The translations under genes were made by a program, and so were the position numbers. 64,000 bases of DNA, from NCBI RefSeq assembly GCF_025642255.1, contig NZ_CP106759.1, positions 3,623,501-3,687,500 on the forward strand, given 5' to 3'. The stretch comes from Stenotrophomonas maltophilia (lineage in GTDB: Bacteria; Pseudomonadota; Gammaproteobacteria; Xanthomonadales; Xanthomonadaceae). How positions within the stretch are numbered: position 1 is the first letter of the stretch; each line of letters begins with the position of its first letter. The notes beneath the pieces are model-generated. The model saw nothing but the letters and a program-made list of their open reading frames with translations, was not told where the DNA came from and made no database searches. Shown here in pieces: positions 9,097-18,096 of this stretch.

Positions 9097-10803
9097 ATGC
9101 CGCGATTCACGCCGACCCTGCTCGCCTTCACCCTCGCCCTCGCCGCCTGTACCACGGCCCGCAGCGCCGATGCGCTCCCGCGCTACGACCTGGTAATCCG
9201 CAACGGCGTGGTCTACGACGGCAGCGGCAGTTCGCCCCAGCGCGTGGACGTGGCAGTGCGGGATGGTCGCATCGTGGAGCTGTTGCCCGCCGGCAAGGCG
9301 GCGCTCGCCGGGAAGGAGATCGACGCCGGCGGCAAGGCAGTCGCCCCGGGTTTCATCAACGTGCTGAGCTGGGCGACGGAGTCGCTCATCGTTGATGGAC
9401 GCGGTGTCAGTGATACCAAGCAGGGGGTGACGCTGGAGATCTTCGGCGAAGGCTGGTCGATGGGACCGGTCAACGAACGCATGAAGGCCGATGCCCTCAA
9501 GCAGCAGGCCGATATCCGATACGACATCCCCTGGACCACCCTCGGTGGCTACCTGGAACATCTGCAGCAGCGGGGCGTCACACCCAATGTCGCGTCGTTC
9601 ATCGGCACTGCGACGGTCCGCATCCATGAGCTCGGCGAGGACGACGTCAAGCCAACCCCCGAGCAGCTTTCCCGCATGCAGGACGTGGTTCGCCAGGCGA
9701 TGCGCGAAGGAGCGCTGGGCGTAGGCAGTTCGTTGATCTACCCGCCGGGCAGGTTCGCCGAAACCGACGAACTGATCGCGCTGGCCAAGGCCGCTGCCGA
9801 ATCCGGTGGCGGATACATCTCCCATATGCGCAGCGAAGCCGATCGCCTGCTCGAAGGCATCGATGAGGTCGTGGCCATCGCACGTGCAACCGGCCAGCAT
9901 GCCGAGATCTACCACCTGAAGGCAGCCGGCGAGAAGAACTGGCCGAAGATGCAGCAGGCGATCGATCGCATCGAGGCAGCGCGCAAGGAAGGACTCAAGC
10001 TGAGTGCGGACATGTACGTCTACACCGCAGGCGGGACATGGCTTGCGGCGAGCATGCCACCGTGGCTGCAGGCCGGTGGCCACGACGCGATGATCCGGCG
10101 GCTCAAGGATCCCGCCAAGCGCGCGCGGCTGATCGCCGAAATGCGCGATCCGAACGTGCCCTGGGAAAACCTGCGCATGCTCGCCGGATCGGATGAACGA
10201 TTGGTTCCAATCGAATTCAAGAGCGAAGCACTGAAGCCCCTGGCCGGAAAGTCACTGGCAGCGATCGCGCGTGAACGCGGGACATCCGTTGAAGAAACAG
10301 CGATGGACCTGATCGTCGAGGACGACCACCGCATCGGCACCGCCTACTTCCTGATGAGCGAGGACAACATCGAGCTGGGGTTGAAGCAGCCGTGGGTGAG
10401 CCTGGGTTCGGATGCCGAGTCCGCCGCGCCGGAAGGTGTTTTCCTGAAATCCAGCACGCATCCGCGCGCCTACGGCAACGTGGCGCGTTTCCTCGGCCAC
10501 TACGTCCGCGACCGCAAGCTGATGCCGCTGGAAGAGGGCATCCACCGACTTACCGGCCTGCCGGCCAGCAACTGGAAGCTGACTGATCGGGGTTGCCTGC
10601 GCGCGGGCTGTCATGCCGACATCGTGATCTTCGATCCCGGCACCATCACCGATCACGCGACCTACGAAAAACCCCAGCAGTACTCGACCGGCGTCAGCGA
10701 TGTCTTCGTCAACGGCGTACAGGTGCTGCGCGAAGGCGAGCATACCGGCGCCACGCCGGGCCAGGTGGTCCGAGGGCCGGGCTGGACGCCAGCCACGCGC
10801 TGA
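9097..10803 (+). CDS. Lipoprotein amidohydrolase, N-acyl-D-amino-acid deacylase (D-aminoacylase) family
   Basis: A 568-residue protein with a lipoprotein signal (LAAC, Cys18), so it should be membrane-attached on the periplasmic side. It follows the D-aminoacylase layout: an early beta sandwich (YDLVIRNGVVYDGSG), a TIM barrel with His243 (ISHMR), His273 (YHLK) and the catalytic-type Asp439 (SLGSDAES), and a C-terminal ADIVIFDP strand. The expected HxHxD metal motif after PGFI is absent; residues 85-92 read GFINVLSW. It may use one metal or differ in chemistry. GGAG precedes the ATG. It ends the first operon of the island. Confidence 0.85.
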   Translation: MPRFTPTLLAFTLALAACTTARSADALPRYDLVIRNGVVYDGSGSSPQRVDVAVRDGRIVELLPAGKAALAGKEIDAGGKAVAPGFINVLSWATESLIVDGRGVSDTKQGVTLEIFGEGWSMGPVNERMKADALKQQADIRYDIPWTTLGGYLEHLQQRGVTPNVASFIGTATVRIHELGEDDVKPTPEQLSRMQDVVRQAMREGALGVGSSLIYPPGRFAETDELIALAKAAAESGGGYISHMRSEADRLLEGIDEVVAIARATGQHAEIYHLKAAGEKNWPKMQQAIDRIEAARKEGLKLSADMYVYTAGGTWLAASMPPWLQAGGHDAMIRRLKDPAKRARLIAEMRDPNVPWENLRMLAGSDERLVPIEFKSEALKPLAGKSLAAIARERGTSVEETAMDLIVEDDHRIGTAYFLMSEDNIELGLKQPWVSLGSDAESAAPEGVFLKSSTHPRAYGNVARFLGHYVRDRKLMPLEEGIHRLTGLPASNWKLTDRGCLRAGCHADIVIFDPGTITDHATYEKPQQYSTGVSDVFVNGVQVLREGEHTGATPGQVVRGPGWTPATR

Positions 10804-10832
10804 CCGCTTCACACATGATTTTTCTGAATGTA

Positions 10833-10861
10833 TTGACAATTCTCCGATTAGGATCATTATC
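10833..10861 (+). promoter_or_regulatory. 29-bp conserved promoter/operator element, copy 2
   Basis: Matches the element at 4607-4635 at 28 of 29 positions: TTGACAATTCTC, C instead of T, then GATTAGGATCATTATC. An ATCAGGA follows in both copies six to eight bases later. It lies 82 bases before the TonB receptor start, in a 140-base gap after the amidohydrolase gene. I infer a promoter with an operator shared with the first operon, probably bound by the XRE-cupin regulator at 3754-4473. Confidence 0.6.
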
Positions 10862-10943
10862 CCGGATCAGGACAGATCGCGTGCGAAGGGCGACATGTCG
10901 ACGCCAGACCATCACTGATTCAACCTTGCCCGGGAGAGCAGGC

Positions 10944-13289
10944 ATGACCCAGTTCCAGTCCGCACGGCCGTGGTACCGCACCCACCTTTCCCTTTCGATC
11001 GCTGGCGCGCTGGCCTGTTGCAGTGCTTCGGCACTCGCACAGGACGGCACGAACGCGGCGAATGCAGGTGCCCAGCGCACCGATGCCCAGCAGCTCGATA
11101 CCGTGGTGGTCACTGCCAACAAGCGCGAAGAGAATGTGCGTGAAGTGGGCGCCTCGATCAGCGTGATCGGTGAACGCCAGTTGGAAAACACCGGCGCGGT
11201 CTCGCTGTCAGACTATGCCGCCTATATTCCCGGCCTGCAGGTGCAGAACGACGGCACCCCTGGCCTGACCCGCGTGTCCCTGCGCGGCATCTCCGCGCTG
11301 TCGTCCGGCGCGACGGTGGCCACCTACATCGACGACGTGCCCGTCGGCTCCAGCGGGATCTACCAGGGCGCCAGTGCGCTGATGCTCGACCTGATGCCCT
11401 ACGACATCAGCCGCGTCGAAGTACTGCGCGGTCCGCAGGGCACCCTGTACGGCGCAGGCGCCATTGGTGGCCTGCTGAAGTACGTGACCCGCGCGCCGGA
11501 AGTAGTGGGTGAAGAAACCCGTGTGGGTTTCGGCCTGCGCTCCGTGCAGGGCGGCGGCCAAGCCTGGAACGCGCGCCTGGGCGCCAGCCTGCCGCTGAAG
11601 GACGAGCGGCTCGGCCTGCGCATGAGCTTCGCCCGCAACGGTCTTGCCGGCTTCACCGACAACGTCATCGACGGCCGCAAGGACATCAACGCCGGCGACC
11701 AGATCGGTGCCCGTACTGCGCTGGCCTGGGATGGTGATGCATTCGATCTCGGACTGTCGGTGCTGCACCAGCGTATCCGCAGTGATGATCGCGCCGGTGT
11801 GGCGCTCGATCCGGAAACACTGACGCCGCTGTTCGGCGAACAGAAGGACACCGTCTGGCAGCCGCGTCCCTTCTCCAAGGACCTGACGCTGGTGTCGCTG
11901 AGCATGGACTGGGACCTGGGCTGGGGCAATCTCGTATCGGCAACCGGCTGGTCGCAGACCAAGACCATGGACCAGATCGACGCGACGACACAGTTCGGTG
12001 AAGTGGCCGACCTGTTGCTGGGCCTGCCCGCGCCGGGAAGTTCCAGCCTGCGCTACGGTTACGACATGGACAAGATCACCCAGGAGTTCCGCCTGCTGTC
12101 CAAGGATGGTGGAACATTCGAATGGATGGTCGGTGGCTTCTACACCAAGGAAGACAGCAAGCAGGATCAGGTGGCCAGTCTCGCCGAGCGGGATGGCACG
12201 CCGCTGCCGCCGCCCTACGATGCGCAGTTCGGCACCCTGGCGGTCATTGGCCTGCCCAGCACCTACAAGGAATACGCGGTGTTCGCCAATGGCTCCTGGC
12301 GCATCAGCGATCGCTTCAAGCTGGACCTCGGCGTCCGCCAGGCGCGCAATGACCAGTGGTACAGCCAGCGGGTATCGGAAGGCATCCTCGCACCGATCGG
12401 TGTAACCACCGGAACCTCCAGCGAGAATGTGTTCACCTGGAGCGTGAGCCCGCAGTTCAAGCTCTCCGACGACATCATGCTGTATGCCCGCGTCGCCACC
12501 GGGTACCAGCCCGGTGGCCCCAACGTGGCGATGGTCGGCATTCCGCCGCAGGTGGATTCGTCGATGCTCGACAGCTATGAGGTCGGTATCAAATCGCAGT
12601 TCGCCGATCGCCGCGTCACGTTCGATCTTTCCGTCTTCCGCATCGACTGGGACGACATCCAGGTTTCCTCTTCGTTCAACGGCATCAGCGGCCTGGTCAA
12701 TGGCGGCCAGGCCACCAGCGAAGGCGTTGAGCTTTCTTCGCAGTTCAGTGTCACCGATGCATTGACGCTCGGGCTCAACGGTGCCTACACCAACTCACGG
12801 CTGAAGAACGATTTTGACCCTACCGTGATTCCGCAGGATGGGTTTGATTTCATCCAGTGGACCGGCCTGGCCGACGATCGCATGCCGTATTCCCCGCGAC
12901 TGTCCTGGACGGCGACCGCCGAATACGCGTTTTCCACCGCCAACGGCTACAACGGCCAGATCGGCGGCGCGTTCCGCTGGACCGGTGAACGCTTCAATGG
13001 CACCACCGAACGGCAGCGCTTCACTGCCCCCGGTGATCCAGATACCCAGGTGATGCCGGACGTCATCACCTCGCCGCTGAAGCTCGGCAGTAACCATTCC
13101 CTCGACCTGTATGCCGGCATCGGCCGTGGCAGCTGGGAACTGCGTGCTTACGTCAACAACGTGACCGGGGAGGACGGCTGGCTGACGCTGGCACGCGTCG
13201 CCGGTGCGCTGTCGCGGGTCAACTCGCACGTGGCCGCAGTCCCCGTACAACCGCGGACGTACGGCATGGAGCTGGACTTCCGGTTCTGA
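10944..13289 (+). CDS. TonB-dependent outer-membrane receptor
   Basis: A 781-residue protein. A signal peptide ends near ASALAQ (residue 33). A TonB box-like LDTVVVTA follows, then a plug domain to about residue 190 (VSLRGISAL, VEVLRGPQGTLYGAGAIGG), then a 22-strand-type barrel ending in the aromatic C-terminus ELDFRF. The ATG at 10944 has GGGAGAG upstream. It is first in the island's second operon, ahead of DgcN-like, permease and hydrolase genes. By context it should import a D-amino-acid-containing peptide or related ligand rather than a siderophore. That substrate is inference. Confidence 0.93.
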   Translation: MTQFQSARPWYRTHLSLSIAGALACCSASALAQDGTNAANAGAQRTDAQQLDTVVVTANKREENVREVGASISVIGERQLENTGAVSLSDYAAYIPGLQVQNDGTPGLTRVSLRGISALSSGATVATYIDDVPVGSSGIYQGASALMLDLMPYDISRVEVLRGPQGTLYGAGAIGGLLKYVTRAPEVVGEETRVGFGLRSVQGGGQAWNARLGASLPLKDERLGLRMSFARNGLAGFTDNVIDGRKDINAGDQIGARTALAWDGDAFDLGLSVLHQRIRSDDRAGVALDPETLTPLFGEQKDTVWQPRPFSKDLTLVSLSMDWDLGWGNLVSATGWSQTKTMDQIDATTQFGEVADLLLGLPAPGSSSLRYGYDMDKITQEFRLLSKDGGTFEWMVGGFYTKEDSKQDQVASLAERDGTPLPPPYDAQFGTLAVIGLPSTYKEYAVFANGSWRISDRFKLDLGVRQARNDQWYSQRVSEGILAPIGVTTGTSSENVFTWSVSPQFKLSDDIMLYARVATGYQPGGPNVAMVGIPPQVDSSMLDSYEVGIKSQFADRRVTFDLSVFRIDWDDIQVSSSFNGISGLVNGGQATSEGVELSSQFSVTDALTLGLNGAYTNSRLKNDFDPTVIPQDGFDFIQWTGLADDRMPYSPRLSWTATAEYAFSTANGYNGQIGGAFRWTGERFNGTTERQRFTAPGDPDTQVMPDVITSPLKLGSNHSLDLYAGIGRGSWELRAYVNNVTGEDGWLTLARVAGALSRVNSHVAAVPVQPRTYGMELDFRF

Positions 13290-13349
13290 GCCTGGCCTGC
13301 ATCGCTTCACTGCCGCCGTTCATCCTCCCACCCCCTTCGGGACCCGCGC

Positions 13350-14402
13350 ATGCAGACCGCCGTTTCGAGCTTGCACGAAGCCGCAGCGCTTCCGCAGCCC
13401 TACCTGTTGTTCCTCGGCGACACCCGGGAGCCGAACTATGCGAAGACCGCCTACGGCCTTCGCGACTGGGCACGCGAGCGCTGCGTGGGTGAGTTCGCGT
13501 GCGAGGATGTCGGCGTCAGCGCCGGCCTGCCCTTTCTCACCCCCGAGCATGCCCGCATGGCGGGCGCCCGGGCGATGGTGATCGGCGTCGCCAACCCCGG
13601 CGGACATATCCCCAACGCGTGGATTCCGTTGCTGTTGCAGGCACTGGAAGCCGGCCTGGACCTGATCGGCGGCATGCACATGCGGCTGTCGGACATCGAT
13701 ACCCTTCGCAACGCGGCACGCGCGCTCGGCCGTAGGCTGATCGATGTCCGTGAGCCACCACGCAACCTGCCCATCGCCAGCGGCATCCGTCGCACGGGCA
13801 AACGCCTGCTCACTGTCGGCACCGATTGCGCGCTCGGCAAGAAATACACGGCGCTCACGCTGGCCCGCGCGTTCCAGGCCCGCGGGGTTGATGCGGATTT
13901 CCGCGCCAGTGGTCAGACGGGCATCCTGATCGCCGGCGCCGGCATTCCGATGGACGCGGTCATCGCGGATTTCGCCGCCGGCGCAGCTGAAATGCTGTCT
14001 CCCGATGCGGACCCCTGCCATTGGGACGTGATCGAAGGCCAGGGATCGCTCTCACATCCCGCCTACGCCGGCGTATCACTGGCCCTGCTGCATGGCAGCC
14101 AGCCGGACGTGGTGGTGGTCTGCCACGAGCATGGACGCGACCATGTGCTGGGCTATCCCCACTATGCGCTCCCCTCGCTGGAAGACACGGTCGAGCTGGC
14201 CCTGACCCTGGGATCGCGCACCAACCCGGACATCCGTTGCGCCGGCATCAGCCTCAATACCGCGAAACTGGAGGCGGACGCCGCGTACCGCGCCATCAAT
14301 GCGCTTTCCGACCGCCTCGGCATGCCCGTGGCCGATCCCGTGCGGGGTGGGGAATCATTCGATGCCCTGGTAAGCGCCTGCCTGGCCAAGCAGGCAGAAT
14401 GA
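13350..14402 (+). CDS. DUF1611 family protein, DgcN-like (D-glutamate N-acetyltransferase family)
   Basis: A 350-residue cytoplasmic protein. The N-terminal Rossmann-like half has PYLLFLGDTREPNYAKTAYG. The C-terminal P-loop-type half carries VGTDCALGKKYTAL (residues about 156-169). This is the DUF1611 architecture. The family includes DgcN, reported as a D-Glu N-acetyltransferase acting with racemase DgcA in marine bacteria. A DgcA-like epimerase is encoded in the upstream operon of this island. The gene is separated from the permease by only four bases. Assignment of acetyltransferase activity here is by homology recognised from memory and by context. Confidence 0.85.
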   Translation: MQTAVSSLHEAAALPQPYLLFLGDTREPNYAKTAYGLRDWARERCVGEFACEDVGVSAGLPFLTPEHARMAGARAMVIGVANPGGHIPNAWIPLLLQALEAGLDLIGGMHMRLSDIDTLRNAARALGRRLIDVREPPRNLPIASGIRRTGKRLLTVGTDCALGKKYTALTLARAFQARGVDADFRASGQTGILIAGAGIPMDAVIADFAAGAAEMLSPDADPCHWDVIEGQGSLSHPAYAGVSLALLHGSQPDVVVVCHEHGRDHVLGYPHYALPSLEDTVELALTLGSRTNPDIRCAGISLNTAKLEADAAYRAINALSDRLGMPVADPVRGGESFDALVSACLAKQAE

Positions 14403-14406
14403 GCCG

Positions 14407-15531
14407 ATGACCAACGCCGCGACGCGATTCCAACGTTGGATACTTCCCGGTCTTGCCTTCAAGGCCGCGGTGATCGGCGGCGGATACGCGACGGGCCGCG
14501 AGTTGGCGGAATACTTCATTCCCAGCGGCCCCCAGGGCGGCATGCTGGCGATCCTGGTAGCGATGGCCTGCTGGAGCCTCGTCTGCGCACTGACCTTCGC
14601 GCTGGCGCACGCCACCCGCAGTTTCGACTACCGCAGCTTCTTTGAAATGCTGCTGGGGCCGTTCGCTTTCCTGTTCGAGCTGGCGTACGGCATCTTCATG
14701 GTGCTCATCCTGGCGGTGTTCGGAGCAGCGGCAGGGGAAATCTTTTCGGCGTTGCTGGGTTGGCCGACACTGGCCGGCACGCTGCTGCTGATGGTGACCA
14801 TCGGATTCTTCGTCACCTTCGGCAACGATACCGTGGAGGCCCTGTTCAAATGGGTCTCCGTACTGCTGTATGGCACCTATGCCGCCTTCCTGGTGCTGGT
14901 GCTGGCCCGCTTCGGCGATGCGGCGTTCACCACGCTGTCGGAGCCGCAACCGACCACCGGCTGGCTCCAGGGCGGCTTGACCTACGCGGGTTACAACATC
15001 GTCGGCGCGGTGATCATACTGCCGCTGGCCAGGCACTTCCTCAGCCGTCGCGATGCCGTGGTGGCCGGCGTGCTGTCCGGCCCGCTGGCGATGCTCCCGG
15101 GGCTGTTCTTCTTCCTGTGCATGCTGGCGTGGTATCCGCAGATCGGAACCGTCGCGCTGCCTTCGGACTTCATCCTGCGCCAGTTGAACCTGCCGGTATT
15201 CCATGTGCTGTTCCAGCTGATGATCTTCAGCGCTCTGCTGGAAAGCGGAACGGCCGTCGTGCATGCCTGCAACGAACGCATCGCCCGTACGTTCGCAGGA
15301 GGTGATGGTGCGGGACTGGGCAAGCCCGCACGGTCGATGATCGCCGGCGTTCTGCTGGTCGGCTCCATTTTCATCGCTGATCGCGTGGGCCTCGTGGCGC
15401 TGATCGCGCAGGGCTACCGGGGACTGGCCTATATGTTCCTGTGCCTCTACATCCTGCCGCTGCTGACCGTTGGCAGCTGGCGCCTGTTGCAACGTGCTGC
15501 GCGCCGCACGGCGCCTACCGCCCATTCCTGA
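14407..15531 (+). CDS. YkvI-like inner-membrane permease
   Basis: A 374-residue protein with about ten transmembrane segments. It begins with ILPGLAFKAAVIGGGYATGRELAEYF, a Gly-rich first helix break typical of APC/LeuT-fold carriers and of the YkvI group. Its position just after the DgcN-like gene suggests amino-acid or N-acyl-amino-acid transport across the inner membrane. No substrate is known for close relatives that I can name. It is the second inner-membrane transporter in the island, besides the POT protein, so the two may import different breakdown products. Confidence 0.8.
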   Translation: MTNAATRFQRWILPGLAFKAAVIGGGYATGRELAEYFIPSGPQGGMLAILVAMACWSLVCALTFALAHATRSFDYRSFFEMLLGPFAFLFELAYGIFMVLILAVFGAAAGEIFSALLGWPTLAGTLLLMVTIGFFVTFGNDTVEALFKWVSVLLYGTYAAFLVLVLARFGDAAFTTLSEPQPTTGWLQGGLTYAGYNIVGAVIILPLARHFLSRRDAVVAGVLSGPLAMLPGLFFFLCMLAWYPQIGTVALPSDFILRQLNLPVFHVLFQLMIFSALLESGTAVVHACNERIARTFAGGDGAGLGKPARSMIAGVLLVGSIFIADRVGLVALIAQGYRGLAYMFLCLYILPLLTVGSWRLLQRAARRTAPTAHS

Positions 15532-15544
15532 TCGGAGATCGCGC

Positions 15545-17140
15545 ATGACCCGCACGTCCAGAACATGGAAGACAATGATCTCCTGCGCGCTTTTCTGCGT
15601 GGCGGCACTGGCCCACGCACAGTCCTCGCTGCCGGCGGACTTTGATGCCCGTGTTCTGCAGGCGATGAAATCCCGCGAGGTACCGGGCATGGCGATCTCC
15701 ATCGTCAAGGACGGGCAGATCGTGCAGGCCCGGGGATATGGCGTACGCCGCCTGGGAGGCAGCGAGCCGGTCGATGGCGATACGATCTTTCCCACCGGCT
15801 CGACCGGCAAGGCCGTTACCGCCGCCGCGCTGGCGATTCTGGTGGATGAGGGCAAGCTGGGATGGGACGACAAGGTGATCGACCACCTGCCCGACTTCCG
15901 CATGTACGACCCGTGGGTCACCCGCGAAATGACCGTGGCGGACCTGCTGCTGCACCGCAGTGGCCTGGGACTGGGCGCAGGCGACCTCCTGTTCATTCCG
16001 CGCACGTCCCGCACGCGCATGGAGATCGTGAGAGCACTGCGCCATCTCAAGCCCGCCACCAGTTTCCGCAGTGGGTATGCGTACGACAACATCCTGTACA
16101 TCGTGGCCGGTGAACTGATAAGCCAGGTCAGCGGGCAGTCCTGGGAAACCTTCGTGGCCAACCGGATCTTCAAGCCGTTGGGCATGACAACCGCCGTCAG
16201 CGACGAGGCCAACCGGTTCGCCACTGCCAATCGGGTACAACCGCATGCACGCCTGGACGCACGGCTGCGCGGCCTGGGAAAACAGCAGATGCTGCCTGAG
16301 CGGGAAGGTCTGGGCCAGGTGGGCGCTCCCGCCGGCGGCCTGTCGTGGAGCGCAAAGGATTTTGCCCGCTGGATGCTGGTGCAGTTGGGTCAGGGCGCGC
16401 TGCCCGATGGTGGCACGCGCCTGTACAGCGAGGCCTCCGCACGCGCGATGTGGACACCGCAGGTGCCGACCCCCATCAGCCCCTATCCGGCTCCGATCAG
16501 CGACATCACCCCGCAGTTTTCCGGCTACAGCTACGGGTGGTACGTGCAGGACTATCGCGGTGTGAAGGTGATACAGCACGGCGGCGCGGTGTTCGGTGTG
16601 ATCACGTTCGTCGTGCTGGTACCCGACCGGAAACTCGGTATCGCCCTGCAGATGAACGCCGAGGACGTGGACGTGCTCCGTGGCCTCGGTTACGAGCTGA
16701 TGGATCATTATCTGGGCTTTGAGCGGCGCGATTGGGTGGGCGCTTTTTCGAGCTGGTACCAGGATCGCCTGACCGGCGGATTGAAGGCACTCAAAGACAT
16801 GGCGCCGATCGCACGCACCGCTTCGCGTCCATCGCTGCCGGCACGCGGCTACGTGGGTCGCTACGCGGATGCGTGGTATGGCGAAGCGACCGTCGCCGAA
16901 CAGGGGGGAACGCTCCGCATGGATTTCACCCGCACCCCCAACATGGTGGGTACGCTGCGGCATTGGCAGTACGACACGTTCCGCGTCGACTGGGATGACA
17001 CGGCGCTCGAACCCGCGTTCGTGACCTTTGCGTTGAACGCGGAAGGACACGTGGCGAACATCACGATGAAAGCGGCGTCACCGCTTGCGGACTTCAGTTA
17101 CGACTACCAGGACCTCAGGTTCGAGCCGGCCGGGAGATAG
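15545..17140 (+). CDS. Secreted serine hydrolase, beta-lactamase/DD-peptidase superfamily
   Basis: A 531-residue protein with a Sec signal peptide (cut near ALAHAQ, residue 26). The catalytic domain has STGK at 86-89, YDN at 180-182 and HGG at 345-347. It is followed by a C-terminal lipocalin-like domain of about 100 residues, as in many CubicO/PBP4*-like proteins. Unlike the hydrolase at 4719 it has no membrane tail, so it should be free in the periplasm. The ATG at 15545 has GGAG eight bases upstream. It is last in the second operon. I infer that it trims D-amino-acid-containing peptides after uptake by the TonB receptor. Confidence 0.88.
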   Translation: MTRTSRTWKTMISCALFCVAALAHAQSSLPADFDARVLQAMKSREVPGMAISIVKDGQIVQARGYGVRRLGGSEPVDGDTIFPTGSTGKAVTAAALAILVDEGKLGWDDKVIDHLPDFRMYDPWVTREMTVADLLLHRSGLGLGAGDLLFIPRTSRTRMEIVRALRHLKPATSFRSGYAYDNILYIVAGELISQVSGQSWETFVANRIFKPLGMTTAVSDEANRFATANRVQPHARLDARLRGLGKQQMLPEREGLGQVGAPAGGLSWSAKDFARWMLVQLGQGALPDGGTRLYSEASARAMWTPQVPTPISPYPAPISDITPQFSGYSYGWYVQDYRGVKVIQHGGAVFGVITFVVLVPDRKLGIALQMNAEDVDVLRGLGYELMDHYLGFERRDWVGAFSSWYQDRLTGGLKALKDMAPIARTASRPSLPARGYVGRYADAWYGEATVAEQGGTLRMDFTRTPNMVGTLRHWQYDTFRVDWDDTALEPAFVTFALNAEGHVANITMKAASPLADFSYDYQDLRFEPAGR

Positions 17141-17304
17141 GTTTCCTGGCCGCTCCAGGGGCGGGGGCGGTTGCTGCCCTGCGCTCTCACCGGGTCCTTC
17201 ACGTTGATCCAGGCCACGGCCGGCAACTGGCTGAACTGACTACTACACTGTTGAAGCCCTCTCGCTATTGCGTCACAGTTCGTCACTTCCTATGGAGCTG
17301 CCGC

Positions 17305-17691
17305 ATGCACGGAACGACTCAACACCTCAGGATCGCAGCAGCCGGAATCACCCTTATGCTGCTGGCAGCCTGCACCTCTGTTGGCGACATGCGCAGTACC
17401 GGACCTGTAGCCACTTTTTCGTCCAATCAGGATCCCTTAGCCGCTGCCACTTGTGTCCGTGACGCATGGGGAGAGGTGAGCATTGGAGGATCACGATGGC
17501 AGTATGTGCTTGAGCCCCGTTCCGATGGCTACTCCGTGTCGAACTCCAATGGCGGCGTCCCGGCGGAGTTTGTTGAGGTCGCCCCTCGAACTGGAGGGGG
17601 AAGCGATATCAGGTTCTACAGCAAATTCCTGAAGCGCCGACAGGCTCGATACATCGAGGCCGTCACCCAATGTGGTGTCCGCTCACAGTAA
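17305..17691 (+). CDS. Small putative lipoprotein, unknown function
   Basis: A 128-residue protein starting MHGTTQ, with a lipobox LLAAC near residue 24 and a GGAG ribosome-binding site seven bases before the ATG at 17305. The mature part contains two Cys (in ATCVRDAW and VTQCGVRS), which could form a disulphide. I do not recognise the family. It stands alone downstream of the catabolic island and has a slightly lower GC content than the genes on its left. Confidence 0.65.
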   Translation: MHGTTQHLRIAAAGITLMLLAACTSVGDMRSTGPVATFSSNQDPLAAATCVRDAWGEVSIGGSRWQYVLEPRSDGYSVSNSNGGVPAEFVEVAPRTGGGSDIRFYSKFLKRRQARYIEAVTQCGVRSQ

Positions 17692-17847
17692 TCCCAGTTC
17701 TTGGTCCTCGCGAAGATCACCCCTTTTGCCGGGATGACTGCCATGCGCTGATTCAACTTGCATGTACTTCGGCCTCCAGCTTGGTCTCGGCCGAAGTTCT
17801 GCGTGGCCACAGCGCTGCCTTGATTCGCGCCAGTTCCTCGGCCCCGG

Positions 17848-17982
17848 CCTCGCCGAGATTCAGCCCAGCTACACTGGGCGCCGACGCAGCGCGCCTCAGT
17901 GATTCTGTATAGCTGCGAGGGCCGGGAGGTCGATCGGTTGTCTTGGGGGCTGTTGCCGTTCTGGGCCAGAGCCAAGGCAATG
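17848..17982 (+). pseudogene. Remnant of an SRAP/YedK (HMCES-type) DNA-protein crosslink gene
   Basis: An open stretch without its own start reads HWAPTQRASVIL and then GREVDRLSWGLLPFWAR. APTQ followed by RWGL-P-WA is the hallmark of SOS-response-associated peptidase (SRAP) proteins, here with S for R. The essential N-terminal MCGR catalytic cysteine segment and everything beyond about 45 residues are missing. The rest of the gap 17692-18096 shows no other recognisable gene. I read it as a short decayed fragment beside a tRNA gene. The match is by eye only. Confidence 0.5.
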
Positions 17983-18096
17983 CAGGGCTCATCCAACGGA
18001 TCCAGGGGAAAGACCTTCCTTCGTCCGCTTGGCGAGCAACTCCATTCCAATTTACCAGCACTATCGGACATCCCCGGACTTCACTGGACGTCAATG

